Assembly: GCA_030710605.1 (NCBI GenBank)
Contig: CP092877.1
Coordinates: forward strand, 40,346,406-40,410,405
Reading direction: 5' to 3'
DNA: 64,000 nt
Origin: Cordylochernes scorpioides
Lineage: Eukaryota; Arthropoda; Arachnida; Pseudoscorpiones; Chernetidae
Shown here piece after piece: positions 20,857 to 32,563 of the stretch (positions are counted from its first letter, which is position 1; every line of letters begins with the position of its first letter). The notes under the pieces are model-generated. The model was not told the origin of the DNA and did no database searches. It saw only the letters and a program-made list of their open reading frames with translations. Both the position numbers and the translations under genes were made by a program.

Positions 20857-22040
20857 CTAGCGGACCCGCCCGGCTTCGCCCGGGTTTTACCTGAGTAAAG
20901 GTTTGTCTAACGAATTCTCGATAAGTTAACATTTTTTCCCGGTCCCTTGAAAAAATACTCGATAAGTTGAATAAAATCAATATTAATTGGTTCCCTCGGT
21001 AATTGGAAGTTAAAGGAATAGTATCTTGCCTTTGAATTGTATCATTATTCTTGTCTCAAATAAATTGCCGTGTCATCCTGAATTTTGTCTTTCCTAATTT
21101 TCTACATTACAAATCATCGTATCATCATGATAATATTTAGAGTAGATTGTTGAATTTATAACAGATAAATTAGAATATTTATCTTGATTATTTCTAGGCG
21201 AAAAGTTATTTCAAAAATTTTATTTGCTAGAAACCTTCCCAGTACTATACTAAATAACTTCCCAAAGTTTCATGGCGATCCAATGAGTGGTTTGGTCAGG
21301 CATAAAGGACAAACAAACGACACACATACATTCATTTTTATATATATAGATAAATTAGAATATTTATCTTGATAAAATATTTTAATTTTTTCATATTTTA
21401 ATATATGTAAATAGGTCTCTTAAGAAAGACCACCTAAAAACATGATCAACTTGTTTCTCCTGTTGGTGGTCTCTCATTGAAGATTCTAATTGCTATTAAA
21501 GAATCTCTAAAAGACCTTTAATAAGAGACTGCCTTTGGAGAGGACGGGTTAAGCTACGAAATGGATATTCCCGGCTTCGCCGGGTTTTACCCGAGTAAAG
21601 GTTTGTCTAACGAATCTCTCCATAAAGTGAACATTTTTTCCCGGTCCCTTGAAAATTCTCGATAAGTTGAATAAAATCAATATTAATTGGTTCCCTCGGT
21701 AATTAGAAGTTAAAGGAATAGTATCTTGCCTTTGAATTGTATCATTATTCTTGTCTCAATAAATTGCCATGGCATCCTGAATTTTGTCTTTCCTAATTTT
21801 CTACATTACAAAATCATCGTATCATCATGATAATATTTAGAGCAGATTGTTGAATTATAACAGATAAATTAGAATATTTATCTTGATTATATCTAGGCGA
21901 AAAGTTATTTCAAAAATTTTATTTGCTAGAAACCTTCCCAGTACTATACTAAATAACTTCCCAAAGTTTCATGGCGATCCAATGAGTGGTTTGGTCAGGC
22001 ATAAAGGACAAACAGACATACATTCATTTTTATATATAGA
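20857..22040 (-). mobile_element. Tandem pair of Helitron A copies
   Basis: One copy spans 20857-21350 (CTAG end at the left after an A, TC end at the right before a T). A second, with a decayed 3' end, spans about 21558-22040. Together with the 207-bp spacer they interrupt a host sequence that reads through at 19250-19285 (CATTTTTT ... TTTTCAAGACA). Copy sequences are very close to each other and to 19976-20467. No ORF of note; the ORFs at 21184 and 21883 are the same non-coding segment. Confidence 0.75.
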
Positions 22041-22052
22041 TTTTTCAAGACA

Positions 22053-22152
22053 NNNNNNNNNNNNNNNNNNNNNNNNNNNNNNNNNNNNNNNNNNNNNNNN
22101 NNNNNNNNNNNNNNNNNNNNNNNNNNNNNNNNNNNNNNNNNNNNNNNNNNNN
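22053..22152. other. Assembly gap (100 N)
   Basis: Exactly one hundred N bases, the conventional size for a gap of unknown length. The order and orientation of the two flanking contigs rest on scaffolding only. The left end of the hAT element lies in or just beyond it. Confidence 1.
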
Positions 22153-22273
22153 TGGACGCAGGTACAATATAACTATTGAACTATTTAAATACACATGTTA
22201 GCAACAAATAAAAGACTGATGTAAATGATCATCAATAACTTTAATTAAGCATGATTAGATAGACAATGATAAT

Positions 22274-24330
22274 TTATAATTTCTTGTAATAATTTAAATT
22301 ACATTTCAGTGCCACTCTCTTCTCGAACATGCTGTCCGACAATTTGTGACTCTTTGGCAGATTTGTCATTGTCGCAAAAGAAAAAAGGCGTTCAACTGCA
22401 GCCGACGATGGTAAAGGTGTGTTGTATTTAATAAAAACACTTTTTATCTCAGGATATCTATTGAGTAGTTGCAAATCTTGGCTTTCCTCTGCAAAAAAAT
22501 GCAGCATCAAAAGTTCTGCTTTATTCATTGGTGCATCGGAGGAGCATCCGTTTTTTTCTGAGATTGAACTATCGGAGTCAGAGTCAAAATTGAAAAATAG
22601 GTTTTCTTTGGTACTTTTTGTTGTTGCCACTGTTGCTACTATATTTCCACTATTTTTTTCGGAAATGCAGGTCTTGAAAACCTTTAGAATCTTGGTACGA
22701 TCCGCAGACTCAAAACAAGTCAACCATTTATTTTTGAATCTTGAGTAGGATAATGCCGCAATAGCCGCTATTTCAGCTTCAGGAGTGGTGACGTCAAGCA
22801 TTTTTTCAAATCTCTTCTCTACACTCTCTCTGTATGCCTTGACCAACGGATTGCAAAAGGAAAAGTTGTTTTTCTTTTCAATTTTTAGCAATTTTTTTCT
22901 CAGCGCAAGAAGGCACGGCAGAACTATCCCATAATATGCGTTAGTCTCACTCTGCATTATGTCGAGGGCTTCTGCCACTGGCGAAGTGCACGTCAAATAC
23001 TCTTGTATGTATTCGAATTCGTTGTCTTTGATAGCATTTTTTATGTTTAATAATCTATGTATGAGTAAGCTTTTTTCTTTAATATCGAAAATTTGCTGGA
23101 GGGCATCAAACAAGCTATTCCATCTGGTCTCACCAGGTCGACTTAACGTGTGTCCTAACACATTCTGCATTATTTCAGCACTCTTTGGTCGTCCTGCAGC
23201 CTTCCACAAAGCATTACATTTCTTCATGATTGCAGCATGCATTTGCGACAGAGGGGTGTCTTGCTCGCTTAAAAGTTTGTTCGCGTCCGTAGTTGCGCAA
23301 AGGCTTAACGTATGCGCACAGCATCGTAAATGGGCAGGAAGTAAATGCTCAGGATCTTCTAAATTTGATGATTCGTCGTCTTCAACATCTGATTCAGAAA
23401 AGGCTTCTGTTGGCTGAGAGTCTGGCATAACTTCATCAACAATATTTATATTGGTCAATTTGACACCGAACATTTTGAAAGCTTTTACGAAATTGCTGCC
23501 ATTATCCGTCACCGATGCAACAATTTTATTAGTATTGAGGTCGAAATGATCGTTAATTTCTTGAATTATATCGGATAGTCGATTGTAGCTGTGGACGCCT
23601 TTGAATCGTTGACAAGCTAACGCCACTGAAACTCTGCGTAGATCATTTGTGATCCAGTGCGCTGTAACTCCTATAAAACTTCTCTTTTTACTGGACCAAA
23701 TATCTATTTCTGTGCACACATAGGAAGCTTCTTTTAGTTTCGACTTTATCTTAGCTACTTGCGTTTCATAGTGGTTTTCTATACGACGTCCTAGTGAACG
23801 TCGACTCATTAGAGTTAGCCCCATTTCAGATATTTCCAAGTCCGTGAATATTTTTGAAAAATATGGATCTTCCACTGCACGTAATGGGATCATGGAATGT
23901 ATAAAATATTTCAGAATATTTTCATCGAATTGTTCTTGTGTAATTTTATTCTCATTTGACTTCTCAGTTTTTACCTCGAATTTCTTTTTTTTTTTACATA
24001 TATTTTGTACTCTTCAATGCATTCTTGCCCGTGTTTTCGCTTCAGGTGACTCAAAAAGTTTGACGTACAATTATGATATCCTTTAATTTTAGTTAATACA
24101 TCTCTTGGACATTTCATACAAAGCGCTGTGATTTTATTACCAGTGGACTCTTCAAGCAAGGATTTGAAATATGTTCCATCTAGCAAGTAAAGCCGCGCTT
24201 GCGAAGACGAACACTCGGCGGTGTCAGTTGGTGGCACAGGCGAAGATGTTTCTAATGACTCATTAATGTCCGAAACCGAAAAAGTCACTGGAATGTTACT
24301 GTCTTCGTCCATTTCGTTTATCGACGCCAT
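22274..24330 (-). pseudogene. hAT-family transposase with BED zinc finger, one frameshift
   Basis: Two open pieces join across a single shift in an 11-base A/T run (23985-23995). The first, from ATG at 24330, holds a BED-type finger (CMKCPRDVLTKIKGYHNC followed by a His-x4-His-like SHLKRKHG). The second (to 22274) has the catalytic SVTDNGSNF box, a long helical insertion region and the diagnostic C-terminal dimerisation motif with PSSAAVERLFS. The total would be about 685 residues, a normal hAT length. Apart from the homopolymer shift I see no stop. The transposase may be intact if that run is miscalled. Confidence 0.88.
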
Positions 24331-24539
24331 TTTATTTCACTAGTCTAGAACAATGTATTATTAACCAAAACAAAAATTCACGTATGTAAAAGGCTTAACG
24401 TGACAAGAATAGTTCATCAATGAGAAGGATTGCTTTTTTTTTATGCGGTTCAATTTTTTAAACCTTTCATTGAATCTGTTATTTTTATTTATTCTGTATT
24501 AATACATATTTAATTGTTAGTTTTAATTGTTTCATAAAA

Positions 24540-24690
24540 CAATTTTTAAAATTAATTGCAATTAATTTAATTGCAATTGATTTAATTGCAATTGATTTAA
24601 TTAAAAAATTAATTGCAATTTAAAGATTAATTGCAATTGATTTAATTGCAATTAATTTATTAGCAATTAATTTCTTAGTCAATTAACAAT
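24540..24690. repeat. hAT subterminal repeat array
   Basis: About eight copies of the self-complementary motif TTAATTGCAATT(A/G)ATTTAATTGC lie in both orientations between the terminus and the transposase promoter region. They are likely transposase binding sites. Confidence 0.75.
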
Positions 24691-24725
24691 TTAATTGAAA
24701 AATAATTTTTTAATGCCCAACACTG

Positions 24726-25995
24726 GTACCCAATAAAAGGCTTGTTATTGACATAAAACCTTAAAATGTAATTAAATTTCAAAACGATGTTTTTTTTTAA
24801 AGAGTAAAACATATTTAATTAGGTACTCAAAATAAAAGTTTCATTATTAAGATGGAAAATGTTAATTTGAAAAATGTCCTAATCGATAAAAATAAAATAT
24901 TTATATATAATTTTTATATAATTTTCTTCTTTTAACGAATTCTTCACGTTCTACGTAGCGGTTTTAATAAGCCAATTTGGAAAAGACATCGAAATATCAA
25001 AGTAACAACCATCATAGTTAAATCAACAATGCCTCATACACTTAGAGTGATACATTATGAATAGAGACTTTAAGTCTAAAACTTCCTAGACAGCTGTATT
25101 ACACTGTATAGAGGCAACTTGTAACTTGAGAGGGTTGATTGTTGACAGATGCAACAATGATGTTTATATGTCTACAGCCTTTATTGTCCTGGACGATCCA
25201 AGACCTGGACCTATATTGACCAAAGACCCATTCTATTCCATTGGACCACTGAGGACCTATCCAGGTTCCATCCCTCTCCACATCTGATACCTGCAGGATT
25301 GTGTCCATTCCACACCACTGAAACTGGACTACCAGAGACCTGTCTAAACGAAACAAGAACTGATCCCAGTCGGACCTCCCTCCATACAAACACCAAGACG
25401 TGAGTAACAACGTCATGTGGGACATCACGTAACACCAGACACGTGGCCTCAACCACAACATTCAATGTCACAGAGTAAACACACTAGGAAGACATATGTT
25501 GGCCAAGCAGACCCGTCTATCTTAATGAACCTGACTTAATCCATCTTGGTGTGATTTAAAACATTTCAAACTTCACAACCCTATACCTTTTATTTATTTT
25601 AAAACCAGTAATGCATATCTAGCAATGATATATAGCAGTCATTAGGACTTGGAATTACAAAATTATCAGTAGGAGACAACTTGATACTACGTAACATTTT
25701 GTGCTTATATTGGAGATACTCTATCAGAGAGACTTTATAATTCTGGAAAAAAATAATCAGACAATATATTTTTGACTGAATATTTTTCTATTACATCCAT
25801 ATTTTTTGTTCTTTGCTTAAAAAGAGAGGAATTTCATATAGCACCTATATCTTGAAAAACGTATGTCTAGCAATTATACTAATGCAATGCTTATATATTG
25901 AAATTCACAATTCGCAGTATGATTTAATAATATCGGTTTCAAATGGGTGAAATTCATATTATCCCAAAAGATATATATATATATATCAAAAATAA
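24726..25995. other. Unassigned; GC-richer patch with a 120-codon open frame at 25099-25461 (-)
   Basis: The patch 25130-25470 has more GC than its flanks and keeps two overlapping minus frames open (120 and 86 codons). The products are rich in Trp, Val and Ser with no recognisable motif, signal or splice structure. It could be an old element. I see no support for a host gene. Confidence 0.35.
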
Positions 25996-25997
25996 AA

Positions 25998-26245
25998 ATG
26001 GCATATCCTGACCAGGAGCATATGTGCTTTACGGAAGGCAGAGCGCCATCTGGTGGAACAGAAATCAACTAAACATTGATTTAGCCTGTTCCCTGATATT
26101 TGGCCAACCCAATTTCTTGATAAATCAAGAAAAGCCATCCACGAACGCGTTTCGCGCTTTTGGCGCTCGTCAGCGTGGAGTAGGCTGTACCACCGCGACC
26201 AAAATTTGTATTTCTGATTTCAACACCTGACCTTTTTACCTTTTA
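25998..26245. mobile_element. Foldback family D copy (one arm)
   Basis: The segment with CATATCCTGACCAGGAGC, GGCAGAGCGCCATCTGGTGG and the CTGTTCCCTGATATTTGGCC box matches the left arm of the complete hairpin at 56890-57235. It carries the loop sequence GCGCTTTTGGCGCTCGTCAG but lacks the right arm. Confidence 0.8.
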
Positions 26246-26284
26246 TTTTTTTTCTTTCATTTTTTAATATATATATACGTGTTA

Positions 26285-26450
26285 AAAATAAAAGAGGCAT
26301 ATCCTGACAAGGCTCACATGAGCCTTTCTAGATGTCAGAGTGGAACAAAAATAAACTAAACGTTCTGGCGCTCTACCATCTAGAAATGCTAATGTGAGCT
26401 TGGTCAGGATATACCTCTTTTATTTTTAATATCCACACCTGACCCTTTTT
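26285..26450. mobile_element. Foldback family D, short hairpin copy
   Basis: The arms AAAATAAAAGAGGCATATCCTG and CAGGATATACCTCTTTTATTTT are inverted repeats, and the internal CTCACATGAGCCTTTCTAGATG pairs with CATCTAGAAATGCTAATGTG. It lies directly after the previous copy. Confidence 0.85.
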
Positions 26451-28470
26451 ATAAATTTTATTTTGTATTGTTTTCTTTACACATATATATGTTTATTTGA
26501 GCTTGTCTTTTCCTCTTAACATAACAAATATTATCTCAGAACATATTTTCCTTTCATAAAAGTGGATCATCACAGCAATCACATATATGTTTTATATTAA
26601 TTATTTATAATATATGAATAAATATTATCAAGAATAATTTTGTCAGCCATCTTAGGAAGACGAAAATATAAATGGAAGAAAAATCCATGGTAGATGCTAT
26701 TCCTATGATGAATAATTCCATTCTTCTCAATATGAAAATAAAATTTTAACAAAATGATTTTAAATAACATATTTATTCAGAAAATATTTTTATTTCTAAT
26801 AAATGCGAACTTTTTTGAGTACAACAATGCAATTAAATAATTTCTAGTTAGAAAATATTTTCTATTATTTTCACATTAAAAATCTGATCATCTCTATGAC
26901 CATATATTTGTATAAATATATAGTTTTAAAAATAATATATTTTAAATTAAAAAGAAATATAATATTTTGAATATTTGCTCATATATAATAAATGAAAAAC
27001 AAATCCATTTCATATTAAAATAATATTCAAAGAAAAACATATTCTCTCTCGTTAAAATATTGTAATATTTTATTGAAATATGACCACGTGAATGAAGCCT
27101 GATTCTCAATAATAATAATACTTATAAAACTGAAGCAATTATCTCTCTTTTTGCATCCATTCTGCGCTCCAGGAACCTGGGTTACAAATATCTCTATATC
27201 TTTTTGTTTATGATAAAATAAGAATGGAACTCTCATTGAACAAATTATAATTAACGAGAAATAAAAATATGTATTTGAAAATGATAAAATATTTGAGGAA
27301 TTAATATACAAATTTTGATATGATATTTGATAAAGAGAAAATGCTGTCAATATTGCGGAATTTGTTTTGAATTTAAATACCAATATGTTGAAGAATGAAG
27401 GTAAGAATTTCTATGATAACTCTGATATTCACACAGAAGAAACTCCAACTAAACCAGAGCTATCCAAATCTTGTTTCAAACTCAGATGTCAACTCTGGTG
27501 CCGCCTCTCAACTGACTAGAGCCACAATCTCCCTGTCAGCTGGACTGACCAAGCTGATCCTTCTTGATCACTAAAATTTGATACACCATCAGCTAACCAA
27601 CCAGAAGTTAGCTAAATATCACGTGGTGTGAACTGGCTCAACTGATTGGTTGGATTGATAGAAATCAACGTGACGCCAGTTGAAAAACCTCTTTTATCCT
27701 AATTCTCTTAAAGATTAAGACAACACACAAATAATGAAAATTTCTTCTAATAGATTTGAAAAATGTGATTAGCAATCCCGCACACACAACTATATATGAG
27801 CATAAACTTTATATTAAAAATATAGCTAAAAATAAGAGCTTATGAATATTAAACATTTGGGTAAAACCTTAAATCGTATTGTTCGAATTCTAATGAAAAA
27901 GTTCAAAGAAAGAACTAAATATAAGGTTCTCCCAAAAGTTCGTAAAAACTTGCAAAAATTGAAATACCAATATTATTCGCCATTATGTAAAATGTCTTTG
28001 TATTATGTATAAAGTAATTGTATTATTTTTATTATATATTGGCCGTAAAATATTATTCGTCAAGTAATAAGAAAAATAACTTAAAAAAAAAAAACACGAA
28101 CTTTTGGGAAAACCATGTAATAATACTTATATATTCCCAATATATACATTCACCTATTAAAGAGGTATAGTGGTATCAGCCACAAATGTTTAAAGCAGAG
28201 AAAGAAAATGTTTTACAAGTTTTTAAAAATATTCCTCTGGGGTATTTTCTCTTATATAACTTGAAGAAATACGAATTGCTTCTAGAGGTTTTGAAGGTTT
28301 TCCTAAGGTTCTTGGAGGAATTTGGTGTCTTGTACTGATTAGAGCTGCTCAATTAATTGGTTGGTTGCAACGAAATTGTGATGAGTTCTCTGTCACAGAA
28401 GTTTTTCTTTTTCTTTGAAATATTATAGTTCAAATCACCAAACTCAGGTAGAATAAAAAGCTTAAAACCG
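26450..28470. other. AT-rich intergenic DNA without recognised genes
   Basis: Only a 40-bp piece (27161-27200) of the repeat also found at 30437 and 59677 is recognisable (GCGCTCCAGGAACCTGGGTT). The 118-codon minus frame at 27027-27383 is Phe/Ile/Asn-rich and looks like chance in AT-rich DNA. Confidence 0.4.
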
Positions 28471-28478
28471 CGTGAATG

Positions 28479-29110
28479 TCAAGAATGAAAAAGGGACTCG
28501 GTGACAATAGCAATTTGTTGACCATAAAGTCTGAATTCTAGGCTGCTGTGTGTAACAGACGTTCCAGATGGAGAGCCGTGACTTCCCTGTGTTCCAGCTC
28601 TACTAACGACGTTGTTGCAGGATATAGCTAGTGTTAGACAGTAGCTATTGACAGCGGGGCGGGTTTTAGCGCTTACACCTCTGTGATGATCATAGCAGGG
28701 GCTGTGGTCATTTACCATTCCACGTTGGGCGGGAGGACCTACTATTTTAATACTGTGTCACATAACGTGGATTGGTACTCAACTTCTCCTCCGGCAGCTT
28801 GGCCCGCTCCACAGACCCAGGACTAGGTACTGATTACTAGTCTGCTGGTTCTGGTGCAAAACTCCGATGGGAGGCCTCGCGTGTGACGTTAAGTCCGGCT
28901 TTCAGCGTTGGCAGTGTCAGCAGTTCTGTCTTCGGTCTCTAGTCCGCTCCATTTTACTTTTGTTGTTCAATAGTGAACTCAACGAGTTCATCGAGTTGTC
29001 GGAATTGGGAAGTTGGGTTCAGGGGTGTAGAGCAATACATGACGGTGTGAGATAGTATAGTCTACCTCTAATCCCCTCTGTGTTATGTATCTAGATATTA
29101 CGTGGAGCCC
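28479..29110. other. GC-richer unassigned block; 60-bp segment shared with 31000
   Basis: The segment GGAGGCCTCGC ... GTCAGCAGTTCTGT at 28870-28931 recurs at 30998-31060 with one or two changes. The rest of the block (a 79-codon minus frame at 28479-28718 included) has no recognisable family. It is probably part of an element whose second piece is at 31.0 kb. Confidence 0.45.
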
Positions 29111-29416
29111 TCACCGTGTCTAGTTAACATTTAGGTAAATGTCTTTCTTTAAGCTCCCTCCTTAAGTCACCGAGTCCCTTATTTATAACTTGGTCTTCAC
29201 GCGGTATTAACTATATTTTGGAGTTAAATTGATTAAAAAATCCTCCCTTTATATATATTTAGGCATTTCTTAAAAATTGCATATAATTATTTAAATATAT
29301 TTTTCACAAAAAATACAAATTTGTGGTGACCATTTATCTTTCCAGCTCTGTAACTTCTATGGTGTTTAAAGTGTAGTTTTGGTGGAATCTGGCTCCATTT
29401 TAGATTATTATTATTA

Positions 29417-29835
29417 TTATTGCGTATGATATTGTTTTTTACAGCACAATACAACAATGTTGGCAAGTTTCTCTAGAGTGGAATGTCGAGGTGACGAATC
29501 CACTCCAGGGCCTCCTCTGTGCACCGGTGGATATCCCCAAGTGTTCCCTGGAAGAATCTTCGAGGACAGTCCCTTAGGATATGGTGCAATGTTTGTATTT
29601 GTCCACAGTCGCAGTTCTGGTCTGGACTCATGTTCCACTTATTTAGTAGGTAGTTGCATCTACCAGTAGAGGTCCTGATTCTATTGATTGCGTCTGCATC
29701 CATGTTAGGAACGGCTGATGAAGCGTCTGTCCTCCATGTTAGGAGCGGCTTCTTCCGAGGAAGGTGATGGCCGGCATGCGCCCTCGGGCTAGATCTTTTG
29801 ATCGACAGATATCACCAACTGATGACCAAATATCC
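29417..29835 (-). pseudogene. LINE reverse-transcriptase ORF, C-terminal end
   Basis: On minus the frame runs from about 29830 through HLPRKKPLLTW and RIRTSTGRCNYLLNKW to CDCGQIQTLHHILRDC and EALEWIRHLDIPL. A basic R-x-R-x(3)-GR segment followed by C-x-C-x(7,8)-H-x(3,4)-C is the usual end of non-LTR retrotransposon ORF2. Only this 3' end is present, as expected for a 5'-truncated LINE. Confidence 0.8.
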
Positions 29836-30431
29836 TTTAGGATGTCCTGGTCTTTACAGCACTAATTTTAGATTATACTTGCTATAAGACATTAATTTCA
29901 AATTATTTATTAATATAGCCAAAGTTTTTCATAAACATTTTTTTACCTAAAACCTTTTTATATTTATTTTTACAAAAAGAAAATATACCTTTTACCAGCA
30001 CCTTTTGAATTATTCCCGTTTTATCTAATATTATTTTCTAATCAGTACCTGTCTCTCTTTTATCTTCCCTGGACTGGGGAATCTAACCTTTTTTGAACAA
30101 CCTTGGTGGCGTGCAGCACCTTGGTACTTTGCTATAGTGCATTGCGGTTTGTCTGCTTGCTACATTCATTTTTGGGATCAAATATTTGGTTAGTAGCCTA
30201 TAAAACTATATTCTCTTTCTCCATGTTAGATAGGCGAGGTCGGACTCTCGCCCATCTGATGGACCAATGAGACCAGAAATTGGCGGTGACACCAACGAAA
30301 CTGTAACTTCTACTTGAGATTTCTCGAAGTAACATAATAGTGATATCAGATTAATAATGTATAGATCACATGATCTTCAAGTTAATTGATATGTAGATAT
30401 AGGAAAATTGTGATTTACTATTATAAACTAT

Positions 30432-30545
30432 CAAGAGAGAGAGAGAGATATATTTATAACCCAGGTTCCTGGAGCGCAGAACGCCAACTACCCAGGGATC
30501 CCAGCTCACTAATATGGACTAGTTTTGAGCGCTTTTACTCGCGTC
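30432..30545 (+). repeat. Repeat C, uninterrupted copy
   Basis: A (GA)n run, ATATATTTATAACCCAGG and the phrase GGAGCGCAGAACGCCAACTA match the reverse complement of 59677-59777 plus 61100-61130. This copy contains the unoccupied TA into which the mariner element was inserted in the other copy. Confidence 0.85.
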
Positions 30546-30572
30546 CTGTTTTGATTGCTGATTTGAACCAGT

Positions 30573-30977
30573 TTACCAGAAATTTAATGCTGAGGTTGAG
30601 TCTGGGAGGCTGGCCATTGATCTAGGATTGAGGTGGGTCAGTCCAAGCAGGATAGCTGTTTGCATCCTATTTCTTAGGAATGCTGGATATATGAAGAGAA
30701 GATGATCAACTGTCTGTGGATCTTCTGAAAAGTGGATGCAGGTAGGTTCTGTTTCGGGATGCACCCGTGTAAATTCTGCCGGTACATGGCCATGGCCCGT
30801 GAGGATGGTGGTGGTGGCCTCCTCATAGAGGATTTCTGGTAGAAATTTGAGATGGCTTGGAGTGGAAGCAATTCTCCTGAGGGATCTGGTCGAGCGGTCT
30901 TGGGAATATAATGTAGTCCATGATGATAGAGCAGCCTTACGTGTTAGGTTTCGAGCACGAGTTAGATCGACGGGCAA
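30573..30977 (-). pseudogene. LINE ORF2 C-terminal fragment
   Basis: The 134-residue minus frame contains ILTGHGHVPAEF, a Cys/His-type segment (TCIHFSEDPQTVDHLLFIY) and RMQTAILLGLTHLN. The TGHG ... VDHLLF ... R pattern is typical of the region after RNase H in Jockey/R1-like LINEs. Two zinc-ligand cysteines seem substituted. It is 5'-truncated. Confidence 0.75.
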
Positions 30978-31476
30978 AGTTACAATTAAGAGTGAGCACG
31001 GAGGCCTCGCTTGTGACGTTAAGTCCGGCTTTCAGCGTTGGCAGTGTCAGCAGTTCTGTTTATAATAAAGAAACCTATTGCACAAGAGAGGGTTTTGATA
31101 TTTTATAATTGATATGTGGGGAAAATGTCTGAAAATAAAAACAAGAGGAATCAAAGTTGTTGTTGAAGGTAAATAATGCAATTACTGAAGGTTTCAAATA
31201 TAAACCAGCAGCAATATAGCAGCAATATGGAGAAACCTGTTATATCTTGTAGAGAGGAAGTAGCAAACAGTACCCCCAGCCTATTATAACTATAAGATTC
31301 AGGTCTGTGACAATGTGCTGCAACTTGCAGTATGAATCATGAATCTCTCATAAGGTGGATTGCTTCACCTTTCGTATCAATACAGTGCGTCAAACCTTTG
31401 TCCCTGTAAGTATTTATGCTCAAGGACATGAAAGCGCATGAACATGATCACCTAACATGTGCCATCACGAATAACC

Positions 31477-32020
31477 TTAAGGTTTAACCGTTTTTGGACG
31501 TATTCCTGTCGGAGTAAGGCTATTGAGAAATTCAGTGGGATAGGTATTTTTCTCCTCTACATTCTCACACCTGTAAACACTGAGAAAACATTGATTCCTG
31601 TTTAGTAAGCAATTCAATACTTTCTCATTAATATCTAATGCATATGTGTTTTTATTTGTCATTAAAATCACAGACTTGATAATTTCCTGCATCCGGTCAC
31701 CCCATGGAAGATACAGCTTTCCGAAAATGAGGCCCTGTTGGTTTGTAGGTAGATCACCATCACCAACTTTAGGCTATCATTGAGAGAAGTTCTACGCATC
31801 AATACCCTCTCGTATATTCTGAGTAAGGCACAAGATCACAAACAATGGCCATAGCTTGCTGTTTCTAATGCAAGCATCAACAATCTCAGCTCTTGAAGTT
31901 CGAGGTACAACAGGGGGCACTTGTCGAAAGTCACCTCCAAGAACAATATCCCTTCCGCTAAAATCAAGGTCACAATGCATAATGTCCCTTAGGATGCGAT
32001 CCACAATTTCAAGCGTCTGT
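31477..32020 (-). pseudogene. Helitron Pif1-type helicase remnant
   Basis: On minus, 32020-31792 encodes DRILRDIMHCDLDFSGRDIV, LGGDFRQVPPVV (Walker B/motif II region) and LTQNIREG (motif III). After a frame change, 31780-31480 gives a DGDLPTNQQG segment, LPWGDRM, then LTPTGIRPKTVKP with the YPTEFLNSL box just upstream. This matches the helicase C-terminal half of Helitron RepHel proteins. The Walker A motif and the Rep domain are absent. It lies in an intron of the DEG/ENaC gene (or 3' of it) in the same orientation. It is a candidate source type for the Helitron copies at 13.8-22 kb, but no sequence ties them. Confidence 0.8.
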
Positions 32021-32563
32021 AGTGTATGTCATAGAATAATGCAATAATACTAAGGCACATGTTTTAAAGCAAAACAATTTGCTGATGATAAATAAATAAA
32101 ATGAAATTTGAGAGCAGAAAATAATATACGATTGGAAAATCGAATAAATTAAAAATAAATATATCTACTAAAATATTTTGAGAATAGAAAAGATGTTTAA
32201 CACAGTAAGTAAAAAATAACGAATATTTTGGTATATAGATCGCTATGTATAGTTCATATGTGATTCCCAACCAGCCAGTCCTGAACATCTGTTAAATTGT
32301 ATCAAATCCTCCAAAAAAAGACCTCTAGGAAAACTCCAGGACTATAATAGAAAAGCTGAGACAATGGGACCTAATGGAGATTGTTTAAACGACTTGAGGA
32401 ATAAGCAACAACAACAACATGTATAGTTCAGTATCTTTGGATGAAATTCCATAAAACATTACAAATAAAAACTCTGTTAGTTTATTATCTATATAGATTA
32501 TATATGGAGAAGACACATAAGAATAATCACAAAAAAAGATATAAAGATGAATAGAAAACTTAC

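Larger units (their letters stand above)
22153..24725 (-). mobile_element. hAT transposon, right end visible
   Basis: The 5' end (right side) is CAGTGTTGGGCATT on minus (24712-24725), a typical hAT terminus; the next eight host bases are GTACCCAA. Subterminal repeats of TTTAATTGCAATT (24540-24690) precede the gene, as in many hAT elements. The matching left terminus is not in 22153-22273 and must be in the gap or absent. Confidence 0.8.

Noticed and set aside
21184-22179. Two nearly identical small ORFs
   Set aside because: They are copies of the same non-coding segment of Helitron A; the second runs into the N gap.
22419-23417. Plus-strand ORFs of 109 and 152 codons
   Set aside because: Antisense shadows of the hAT transposase.
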